Source of the DNA: Pricia mediterranea
Lineage (GTDB): Bacteria; Bacteroidota; Bacteroidia; Flavobacteriales; Flavobacteriaceae
Length of the DNA stretch: 64,000 nucleotides
Reading direction: 5' to 3'
NCBI RefSeq assembly: GCF_032248455.1
Contig: NZ_JAVTTP010000001.1
Location: 3,694,001-3,758,000, forward strand
Position numbers and translations under genes: made by a program. A model generated the notes under the pieces. That model did not search any database and was not told the origin of the DNA. It worked only from the letters and a program-made list of their open reading frames with translations. This document shows positions 57,182 through 64,000 of this stretch, in pieces. The first letter of the stretch is position 1; each line of letters opens with the position of its first letter.

Positions 57182-58492
57182 TCAATTTAAAGCCGCTTTG
57201 TAAACCTCCAAACATCGTTCCCGGGCCTCTTTATGGTCCACCATTTTTTCGGGATAGGATTCCCGATCGTGTTCTGGTACCCATTCCGAAATATACTTTT
57301 TGTCCTTGTCGAACTTATCGACTTGGGTCATGGGATTAAAGATTCGAAAATACGGAGCCGCATCGACCCCGCTACCCGCGGCCCATTGCCAATTGCCCAC
57401 GTTACTACTCATTTCATAATCCAGCAACTTTTCGGCAAAGTACGCCTCGCCCCAGCGCCAGTCGATGAGTAGGTGTTTGCAAAGAAAGCTGGCCACCAGC
57501 ATTCGCACCCGGTTGTGCATGTACCCGGACTCGTTGAGCTGGCGCATCCCGGCATCCACCAGTTTGAATCCCGTTTCGCCCTTTTTCCATTTCTCGAATT
57601 CCCCTTCGTTGTTGCGCCAGTCGATCCGGTCGTATTTTTTTCGAAAAGCCTCATCTACCGTGCGGGGAAAATGCCAAAGGATTTGCATAAAGAACTCCCG
57701 CCATATCAGTTCGCTCCAAAACACCTCATTTTTTTCCGCGATCGCTTTTTTCATCATTTTCCGGACGGATACCGTTCCAAACCGTAAATGCGGACCCAAA
57801 CGGGAGGTCCCGTTTTCCTTTGCCGGAAAATTACGGGTCTTTTCGTAGTTTTGGATCAGGGTCGGTGTAACATCATAATCGGGAACTTTCAGGGAAGAAG
57901 TTTCGAACCCCATGTCCGACAGGCTTAAGTTTGGCAAACGGGAATGATCGATGAGGTTATCCCTATACTGGCTTGTATAGTGGATTTTTAAATGCTCATC
58001 GGAGTCAAAATGGGATTTCCACTTGTTCTTAAATGGGGTATATACCACATAAGGGTCGCCATCGTCTTTGACTATTTCATCCTTTTCAAAAATAACCTGA
58101 TCTTTAAAGGTCCGGAATTCAATATTTTTTTCCCTTAAAAGCTTTTCTATTTTTTCGTCTCGCTCCCTGGCATAGGGTTCGTAATCATGGTTCGTATAAA
58201 CGCTTGCGATATCGTGTTCCTTACACAGGTCATTAAACACCGATGCCGGCTTCCCATAATAGAGCGCAATCGAACTCCCGTTCTCTTCCTGTGCCTGACT
58301 CCGAATTTTCTGAAGGGTTTCGTGTATGAAGGTCACCCGTGCGTCATCTTTTGGAAGTTTGTCCAGAATTTCAGTATCGAATATAAAAATTGGCAACACC
58401 GGGAAATCGCCCTGAAGAGCAGCCAGAAAACCTACGTTATCATCTAAACGTAAATCTCTTCGAAACCAGAATACAGTTACTTTTTTGCTCAT
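57182..58492 (-). CDS. Deoxyribodipyrimidine photo-lyase (CPD class I)
   Basis: A 436-residue flavoprotein. The N-terminal Rossmann antenna domain starts VFWFRRDLRLDDNVGFLAAL. The FAD domain has ETRNFP-like EKTRNFPAKENGTSRLGPHL, the WRWGEAYFAEKLLDYEMSSN region and NVGNWQWAAGSGVDAAPYFR with the tryptophan chain. It repairs UV pyrimidine dimers using light. It forms a leftward pair with the SDR gene (1-nt gap). Confidence 0.94.
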   Translation of the reverse strand: MSKKVTVFWFRRDLRLDDNVGFLAALQGDFPVLPIFIFDTEILDKLPKDDARVTFIHETLQKIRSQAQEENGSSIALYYGKPASVFNDLCKEHDIASVYTNHDYEPYARERDEKIEKLLREKNIEFRTFKDQVIFEKDEIVKDDGDPYVVYTPFKNKWKSHFDSDEHLKIHYTSQYRDNLIDHSRLPNLSLSDMGFETSSLKVPDYDVTPTLIQNYEKTRNFPAKENGTSRLGPHLRFGTVSVRKMMKKAIAEKNEVFWSELIWREFFMQILWHFPRTVDEAFRKKYDRIDWRNNEGEFEKWKKGETGFKLVDAGMRQLNESGYMHNRVRMLVASFLCKHLLIDWRWGEAYFAEKLLDYEMSSNVGNWQWAAGSGVDAAPYFRIFNPMTQVDKFDKDKKYISEWVPEHDRESYPEKMVDHKEARERCLEVYKAALN

Positions 58493-58493
58493 C

Positions 58494-59186
58494 TTAACTA
58501 AGATTCAGGGTTGACATACCCCCATCGACACCAATTACCTGCCCGGTCATCCAGCTGCTATTATCGCTGAGCAGGAATTGGGCGATATCGGCGATATCTT
58601 CAGGCCGGCCAACGCGTTTTAAAGGGTGTCTATCCGCCATTTTCTTTTTCTTCTTGTCGTTGTTCAGCAATCGTTCCGCCAAAGGCGTGTCCACTAGCGA
58701 GGGTGCAATGACATTAACCCTTAGTTTAGGGGCATATTCGGCAGCCAATGATTTGGCAAAGCCTTCTATGGCACCTTTGGCGGCAGCGATACTTGTGTGA
58801 AAAGGCATGCCCGTGCTTACGGCCACCGTGCTGAAAAACACCATACTGGCACCGTCCGCCATTTTCGGAACAATTTCCTTTACGGTCTTTACCAGACCGA
58901 AAAAATTGAGCTTCATGTCTTCCTCAAAGTTGTTCAAGCTCATCATCTTGAACGGTTTAAGATCGATATTACCGGGACAATATACAAAACCGTGTAGTTT
59001 TTCCGGTAATACGGAGCTGTCGAATTCATCGGATGTTACGTCATAGGAAATGTATTCGACATCGAGATCGTTCAGGGCATCTTTTGTTCGCGACGCGATA
59101 TAAACGGAATGATCTTTTTGAAGCTGTTCGGCCAACGAAAAGCCGATACCGTGCGATCCACCAATTAACAGTATGTTCTTTTTCAT
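58494..59186 (-). CDS. SDR family oxidoreductase
   Basis: A 230-residue Rossmann enzyme. GGSHGIGFSLAEQL is the glycine-rich cofactor motif (TGxxxGIG), FYCPGN-like FVYCPGNIDL takes the NNAG place, and the active site has Ser (VFFSTVAVSTGMPFHTSIAAAKG) with YxxxK altered: the usual Tyr reads His or Thr in this stretch (FHTSIAAAKG). This is seen in other members beside photolyases. A reductase of an unknown carbonyl compound, perhaps tied to light or pigment metabolism, is inferred. It follows photolyase immediately. Confidence 0.87.
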   Translation of the reverse strand: MKKNILLIGGSHGIGFSLAEQLQKDHSVYIASRTKDALNDLDVEYISYDVTSDEFDSSVLPEKLHGFVYCPGNIDLKPFKMMSLNNFEEDMKLNFFGLVKTVKEIVPKMADGASMVFFSTVAVSTGMPFHTSIAAAKGAIEGFAKSLAAEYAPKLRVNVIAPSLVDTPLAERLLNNDKKKKKMADRHPLKRVGRPEDIADIAQFLLSDNSSWMTGQVIGVDGGMSTLNLS

Positions 59187-59426
59187 AAGAAAATGGTTTA
59201 TAGGTTATGAGTTTATAGAATAATGATGTTATAAAAAAATGCTTAACTTCTTTCTGATTCGCCTTCGACCTGATGGTCACTGTTGTAACTGGCGTTGCTG
59301 CTGTCGTTAGGATCAGCGTAACTGCTTCAATGCCAATGCAACTGCCACTAAAAAGGCTACAGTCCATTTCACTGGGTTCGGCACTATATCGGCATTTGTC
59401 CCCGCTCAGCTCCGTTAGCAAGGCTC

Positions 59427-59924
59427 TTACACGGATGAAAAATGAAGTTCCTTAGCGCTCCCCTCCATACTACCGAAAAGCTCGATCAGTTTTCGCTCCC
59501 GATACGAGAAAATTTGTTTCAATTGCTTTTTTACGACAATAGGATGCGCTAGCTGGCCCAGTATCCCGAAAGGAATTTTGTAGTCTATGATATCCTCCAT
59601 TTCTGTTCCACCCTTTATGGATTTCAAAAAATGCTTGTGGTGCCAGAGGGAGTAAGGACCAAAACGCTGCTCATCCACGAAATATTCCCCCTCCTTAACG
59701 TGGGTTATTTCCGTAACCCATTTGGTGGAATATCCAGGAAAAGGGGAAACCTTATACTGTATGATCTGACCGGCGAACATAGGTCGATCGCCCCCGGAGA
59801 GCATATTGAATCCCATATGGTCAGGGGTAATCGTCTTTAGATTCTTAGGGTCGGATAGAAAGTCCCATGCCTCTTCTCTTGAAATCGGAAGGGATTGTTT
59901 GGAATGCAAACGATATAACTTCAT
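59427..59924 (-). CDS. SRPBCC family protein (COG4276)
   Basis: A 165-residue protein with the START/Bet v 1 helix-grip fold: LHSKQSLPISREEAWDFLSD, PDHMGFNMLSGG, QYKVSPFPGYSTKWVTEITH and FGPYSLWHHKHFLKSIKGGT. COG4276 members often stand beside photolyase and SDR genes in Bacteroidota, as here. Ligand and role unknown. Its gene leads the leftward set, with a 240-bp gap to the SDR. Confidence 0.86.
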   Translation of the reverse strand: MKLYRLHSKQSLPISREEAWDFLSDPKNLKTITPDHMGFNMLSGGDRPMFAGQIIQYKVSPFPGYSTKWVTEITHVKEGEYFVDEQRFGPYSLWHHKHFLKSIKGGTEMEDIIDYKIPFGILGQLAHPIVVKKQLKQIFSYRERKLIELFGSMEGSAKELHFSSV

Positions 59925-60182
59925 AATCGAGTTTACACAAATATAAAATCATTTTGTTTAATAAAGAACCGTATTGCTTAAACAATTGCATAATATTAAA
60001 CGATTGTAACCCCTAATATCCTGTTTGCCTTGGCAATCCGGTTCTGACGCACATTGGAAAAAGGACTAGGTAAAAGGTTCATGTTCAAGGTTTGCAGGTT
60101 TCAAAATTTTCTATCTTTAGGTTTTTGTTAACATTTGGATTGACTCATTATAGTAGATTTGCGTAAACTAAAAAAAGAACAA

Positions 60183-61028
60183 ATGAAAAAATTACTTGTA
60201 TTGACATTGTTTTTTGTGACTTCCCTAGCCGTGGAGGCACAAATCGAGACCCCGGCTCCTAGTCCTTATTCAAAAGTGGAACAAACGGTGGGCCTCACCG
60301 ATGTAACCTTGGAATACTCGCGCCCTTCGATGCGGGGCCGCACTATAATGGGAAATCTGGTGCCCTACGACAAGCTATGGCGCACAGGGGCCAACGATAG
60401 GACCAAAATTAGCTTTAGCGATGATGTTACCGTAAACGGACAACCATTGAAAGCAGGATCGTATTCCATCTTCACAAAGCCTGGAAGACAGGCGTGGGAG
60501 GTTTTTTTCTATACCGAAACGGACGGGGGCGTTCCGCAAGAATTGGAGGATGACAAAATTGCTGCAAAGACCAGCGTTCAGGTGAACGCTTTACCCATGG
60601 ATATCGAAACATTTACCATGGGTTTCGACGAGCTTAAAACCGGAAGTGCCAATCTGGGTATGCGCTGGGAAAACGTGTATGTGGGTGTTCCCATCGAATT
60701 TTCTACCGATGATCAGGTAATGAAGAATATTGAGGATGCGATGTCGGGCAGCCCCAAAGCGGGAGACTATTATGCGGCCGCGGTCTATTATTTCAGCGAA
60801 GGAAAAGATATTTCCAAGGCACAGGAATGGATGGACAAGGCCATGGAAATGACTGAAGAGCCTGCGTTCTGGCAGCTGCGACAGCAATCTTTGATCCAGG
60901 CCGAGGCAGGGGACAAAAAAGCCGCAATTGAAACCGCCAAGAAATCACTGGCCAAAGCCGAGGAAGCCGGTAATGACGATTACATTAAGATGAACAACGA
61001 TTCATTGAAGGAGTGGGGGGCGCAGTAA
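60183..61028 (+). CDS. DUF2911 domain protein
   Basis: A 281-residue exported protein. A signal peptide covers residues 1-20 (KKLLVLTLFFVTSLAVEA). The DUF2911 domain follows (SPYSKVEQTVGLTDVTLEYS, RPSMRGRTIMGNLVPYDKLW, RTGANDRTKISFSDDV), then a helical C-terminal part with TPR character. The ATG at 60183 is chosen; the in-frame TTG at 60159 is less likely. DUF2911 proteins are abundant in Bacteroidota and have no assigned function. Confidence 0.9.
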   Translation: MKKLLVLTLFFVTSLAVEAQIETPAPSPYSKVEQTVGLTDVTLEYSRPSMRGRTIMGNLVPYDKLWRTGANDRTKISFSDDVTVNGQPLKAGSYSIFTKPGRQAWEVFFYTETDGGVPQELEDDKIAAKTSVQVNALPMDIETFTMGFDELKTGSANLGMRWENVYVGVPIEFSTDDQVMKNIEDAMSGSPKAGDYYAAAVYYFSEGKDISKAQEWMDKAMEMTEEPAFWQLRQQSLIQAEAGDKKAAIETAKKSLAKAEEAGNDDYIKMNNDSLKEWGAQ

Positions 61029-61052
61029 AAGCTCCTGCTCCCTAAGATCATG

Positions 61053-61087
61053 AGCCCTGGCCCAGATAGGCCGGGGCTTATTGTTTT
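61053..61087 (+). terminator. Strong terminator of the DUF2911 gene
   Basis: A 10-bp stem AGCCCTGGCC / GGCCGGGGCT (one G-U pair, 6-nt loop) is followed by TATTGTTTT. It begins 24 nt after the DUF2911 stop codon, and its right half overlaps the stop codon of the convergent DUF5107 gene. On the minus strand the stem lacks a T tract. Confidence 0.82.
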
Positions 61088-64000
61088 AAGGCCCAATGGG
61101 CTAAGTCTAGTACATCATCAGGGACTAATTTCTTAGATAGCACGTCTTCTGTCTCGCTATCTTTGAAAAGGGCCAATGCCAATTCGCTCTTCAGGTGGCC
61201 ATCGTCCAAAGTTGCTTTCAGTTTTGAGGTATAGCTGTCCAATTCCTTTTCATTTCCTAAAGTCTTAAGGGCCAGGATACCATACAAATGGTTTAGGGAA
61301 TTGGTGTGGATGTTATTCTTACTGTAGCTGCTGATTTCCTTAAGATGTGCCTTGCTCTTATCGATTTCCCCGTTCCTTTCAAGAGCCAATGCCAGCAGGT
61401 AGTTCTGAGCCCTTTCATCGGGTCCATAGGGTTTTCCCACCCCGATATTCTCCGGCCACTCTTTGGCTAATTTTAATATTTGTATCGCCTTCCCATAATT
61501 TTTTTGTTCCAGATAGGATTTTGCGACGGCCAAGTGCGCCCTTTCATAAATGTCGCGGCTTTCGCTGGCGTGTTCGTAGGGGAGCACCTGTATGCTTTTC
61601 AGAATGGAAAGTACTTTTTCGTATCGACCTGTATTGAGCAACGATTTGGCATAGGCGAGGCCGATATTGTAGTTTTTAGGGAATTTGGAATAGGCTTTTT
61701 TCGAGGTATCATAAGCTTTGTCATTATTCCCACTTTTAAGAAGGAATTGAATTTTTTCTTCCCAGACTTTCCAATCCTTAGGCTTCATTGCCAAGGCTTT
61801 TGATAGGTCTTCGGATGCGCTTGTAGTATCGCCATCCCCAATCATTTTTGCGCGGAACCTATAGAACACTGCAGAATCAGGTCTATCCCTTAAGGTCCTA
61901 AGAATCGCTTTTCCCTTGTTCACCTGTCCCACGGCCACATAGTTCTGTGCCAGATAATAGTCGAATTTCCAGGAATCGTATTGCTGTACGGCCCATTCCA
62001 GAACGGCGAGGCTTTCCCTTCGGTATGGGGATACGAAGGCCACCTCATCAGCTGCGGCATTCTCCAATAGGGTAGTACTTTTCGCGGCATCTATCTTTCG
62101 CAATAAGTAAGCTTTCCAGAGTTTATTTTTCGTATCAAGGCGATTAGCATCCAACACTTGTAGCGCTTCTCGCTGCAATCCCAGGTGCTGATATTGAATT
62201 GCTAAGTTCAGCACGGTTTCCGAAGGGAACTCATTGGTCAAGGCCAAAGTCGGAACTTGGTCGTTAAGAAAGTTCTTTTCCGTTTGTACAAAATAATCTA
62301 AGGGAGCGATTGCGGAAAGTTCGGATATTTCTTTTTCGAACTGCTGTAATCGATCCATCTTTCGGGCTGCGACCACTAGGACTTTTCTGGCATTGATGTT
62401 ATACGTATTGAAATCCAATGCTTTATGGGCGTACATTTCGGCCCTTTCGTAACTCTTTGAGGCCAGATAGAGTTCCGCCATTTGTGCAAAGGATACCGAT
62501 CGATGCTTCGCATCCCTTGCCGCCCAACCGAAAGATTCGAGCGCATTGATAGTGTCGTTCATCGCGCGGTAGGTAATTCCAGCGACATAATTAGCGCCTG
62601 AGTTATAGGTGTCCATCCGTAGTACGGAATTAATATGCGACAGGGCACTCCCATAATCTGCCGTCCGGTAATCCAGTTGGGCCAAACGGATAAGGCCCGC
62701 ACGGTGGGATGGGTCCAGGTCGATCAATTCGGATAATTTTGTATAAGCCAGTTCGTATTCCCGAGACACCAAGGCTTCGGAGCCCTCTGCCAATAGTTGT
62801 TCCGTGGCGGAAACTTGCAATTCCATATCGGAATGGAATGGTCTTTTCAGTATGTTTGCTTTTGACGGGAGGGTATAGGCCAGTTCGGTGCCTTCCACAA
62901 AAACCTTTATGCTGTCAGATTTTTTAATGGGAATCGATTTTGAGAAAATATCCATGGGTTGCAGAGCCAGTTTTTCTGAAAAAGTGGTTTTTCCGTTGAG
63001 GATAATTTCGATTTTGGAATCTAAATTTTGTAGGGCATTAAGCCCGATATGGATTTCATTCCCTTCCTTTTCAACATTGAGGACACCTTCTTTGGAAGCA
63101 TCGACCATTCCCCCGATTTCTTTATAGGGAAACCAGATTTCGTGCCACGTGTCCATCATATACGGGTCGAACCCGACTTGACTGATGGGATTGATGGCAC
63201 CGCCGGAATATTGGTCGAGCAAACGGCCCGCCTGAAATTCGATATACTGCCCATCGGAATCGGTTAGTAGATTTTCCCAAATTCCTCCGGAGCGGGACAA
63301 GGCCCACAACCATAATTTTTGACCTGGCATTTCTTCATATGGCGCCCATTGGCCGAAGCCGAACTTTCGGTCGTGGTAGTACCCCCCGAAAAAGTCATTG
63401 TATTCCCCGACGATATGATAGGATTTGGCGCTCCCGAAATTATTGTTTTTGTACAAGGCCAGATTACGGCCTTCGCCGTCGATGGGCCAAGGATGGGCAT
63501 TGCCATTGTGCTCGACATAGGTGTTACCGGGAATGAAGAACTCGAGGTCGTTCGAAGCTACGGCCGCCGCGGTCATCCAGTTATAATACGCCTCGGTCAG
63601 TGGGGATGCATTGTACCAAGAGGCATTCGTCTCGAAGTAGGCCTTGTCTTTTTCTAAACAGATTTCGACGGTCCAAAAAGTGTTTGAAGGCAGGTCGGTA
63701 CTACCTACTATACAGCTCACGCTGCCGTCTGCGTTGGTTCTCGTAAGATAGTCAACGGGCGTGGCGGTCGAGGGGTGATGCCCGATAATCCCGAAGTTGA
63801 ACTCGATGCCCCCCGAGGTCCAAGGTCCACGCATGGCAATATTCCGGAACTTGATGACCTCGTTCTTATATAAAAACTCTTCGCCCGTGCTCTTTTCTAT
63901 GGCGCCCCACACTTTGCCCCCGATTTCCGGTAACACCATCACTTTGATGTAATCGTTTTCTAAGGTCACTACCTTCCAATCTTTTTTCTTGGCGGTATGT
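61078..64000 (-). CDS. DUF5107 and TPR protein, N-terminus cut off
   Basis: More than 970 codons are visible; the frame is still open at the window's right edge (KKDWKVVTLENDYIKVMVLP), so the true start lies beyond 64000. The DUF5107 domain (LPEIGGKVWGAIEKSTGEEF, GIEFNFGIIGHHPSTATPVD, WNLALYKN-like RNLALYKNNN, RLLDQYSGGAINPISQVGFD) resembles a galactose-mutarotase-type beta-sandwich. It is followed by at least ten tetratricopeptide repeats (e.g. LAQLDYRTADYGSALSHINS, MAELYLASKSYERAEMYAHK). Such proteins are large and exported, often found near glycan-use genes. Their function is not established. Confidence 0.88.
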   Translation of the reverse strand, partial: HTAKKKDWKVVTLENDYIKVMVLPEIGGKVWGAIEKSTGEEFLYKNEVIKFRNIAMRGPWTSGGIEFNFGIIGHHPSTATPVDYLTRTNADGSVSCIVGSTDLPSNTFWTVEICLEKDKAYFETNASWYNASPLTEAYYNWMTAAAVASNDLEFFIPGNTYVEHNGNAHPWPIDGEGRNLALYKNNNFGSAKSYHIVGEYNDFFGGYYHDRKFGFGQWAPYEEMPGQKLWLWALSRSGGIWENLLTDSDGQYIEFQAGRLLDQYSGGAINPISQVGFDPYMMDTWHEIWFPYKEIGGMVDASKEGVLNVEKEGNEIHIGLNALQNLDSKIEIILNGKTTFSEKLALQPMDIFSKSIPIKKSDSIKVFVEGTELAYTLPSKANILKRPFHSDMELQVSATEQLLAEGSEALVSREYELAYTKLSELIDLDPSHRAGLIRLAQLDYRTADYGSALSHINSVLRMDTYNSGANYVAGITYRAMNDTINALESFGWAARDAKHRSVSFAQMAELYLASKSYERAEMYAHKALDFNTYNINARKVLVVAARKMDRLQQFEKEISELSAIAPLDYFVQTEKNFLNDQVPTLALTNEFPSETVLNLAIQYQHLGLQREALQVLDANRLDTKNKLWKAYLLRKIDAAKSTTLLENAAADEVAFVSPYRRESLAVLEWAVQQYDSWKFDYYLAQNYVAVGQVNKGKAILRTLRDRPDSAVFYRFRAKMIGDGDTTSASEDLSKALAMKPKDWKVWEEKIQFLLKSGNNDKAYDTSKKAYSKFPKNYNIGLAYAKSLLNTGRYEKVLSILKSIQVLPYEHASESRDIYERAHLAVAKSYLEQKNYGKAIQILKLAKEWPENIGVGKPYGPDERAQNYLLALALERNGEIDKSKAHLKEISSYSKNNIHTNSLNHLYGILALKTLGNEKELDSYTSKLKATLDDGHLKSELALALFKDSETEDVLSKKLVPDDVLDLAHWALKQ

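Noticed and set aside
59041-59421. Leftward frame of 126 codons across the SDR start
   Set aside because: It runs out of frame into the SDR gene, and its text (for instance VTLILTTAATPVTTVTI) is low complexity. The 240-bp spacer shows no gene.

Overview
The window is a contiguous piece of a chromosome from a member of the Bacteroidota, most likely a marine Flavobacteriaceae. This is inferred from the families present: DUF4290, DUF6340, DUF6544, DUF2911, a START-like protein of the Bacteroidota type, formylglycine sulfatases beside a FucP-type permease, and a GH92 mannosidase. Recognisable promoters have the Bacteroidota TAnnTTTG -7 element, Shine-Dalgarno sequences are mostly absent, and many exported proteins carry lipobox signal peptides. 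No phage, CRISPR array or intact insertion sequence is visible.

Region 1 (1-24.7 kb) is a stress, efflux and low-oxygen island. It holds the end of an RND adaptor, a MgtC/DUF4010 membrane protein, a dicarboxylate symporter, a WG-repeat protein, DUF302, patatin, a broken MscS channel, a beta-CASP metallo-hydrolase, an ATP-cone/nuclease protein, a MacB-like ABC exporter with its adaptor, a ribosome hibernation factor, a complete RND efflux operon (TolC, adaptor, pump, PII-like protein, DUF2892), thioredoxin, a P-loop kinase, an APH-like kinase and DUF6544. Its most striking feature is a shared 12-bp palindrome, TGAYNNNNRTCA, of the FNR/Dnr type. Six copies lie upstream of genes, each with a TAnnTTTG-like -7 element starting exactly 29.5 bp from the palindrome centre, which is the geometry of a class II activator site. 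One copy sits between thioredoxin and the kinase and has a matching -7 element on both sides. No Crp/Fnr gene lies in the window.

Region 2 (24.8-36.7 kb) is a small glycan-utilisation island: GH92 lipoprotein, a decayed DUF302 gene, dienelactone hydrolase, a lipoprotein methyltransferase, an APC amino-acid permease, then sulfatase, FucP-type sugar permease and a second, convergent sulfatase. There is no SusC/SusD pair.

Region 3 (37-46.8 kb) is housekeeping: tRNA-Met(CAT), a START-like protein, class IV aminotransferase, YqgE/AlgH, HU, methionyl-tRNA formyltransferase, RecQ, a Ttd14/NadR-like ATPase, DUF493, DUF4290 and MurA. MurA has Asp in place of the fosfomycin-target Cys. Several genes here are preceded by short arrays with a strict 7-bp period, each with a different unit sequence. 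A 161-bp MITE-like palindrome with terminal inverted repeats and a possible 4-bp target duplication lies before DUF4290.

Region 4 (47.1-55.4 kb) is a periplasmic nitrate reductase operon: alginate-type porin, NapD, NapA, a duplicated tetraheme NapB, a tetraheme lipoprotein cytochrome, a four-cluster ferredoxin, an NrfD/PsrC membrane subunit and DUF7009. The NrfD-type module appears to replace NapC/NapGH as quinol dehydrogenase.

Region 5 (55.5-64 kb) holds a secreted VOC protein, a DUF6340 lipoprotein, a photolyase/SDR/SRPBCC group, DUF2911 and the 3' part of a large DUF5107/TPR protein that runs off the window. All functional calls rest on sequence recognition alone; no database search was run.
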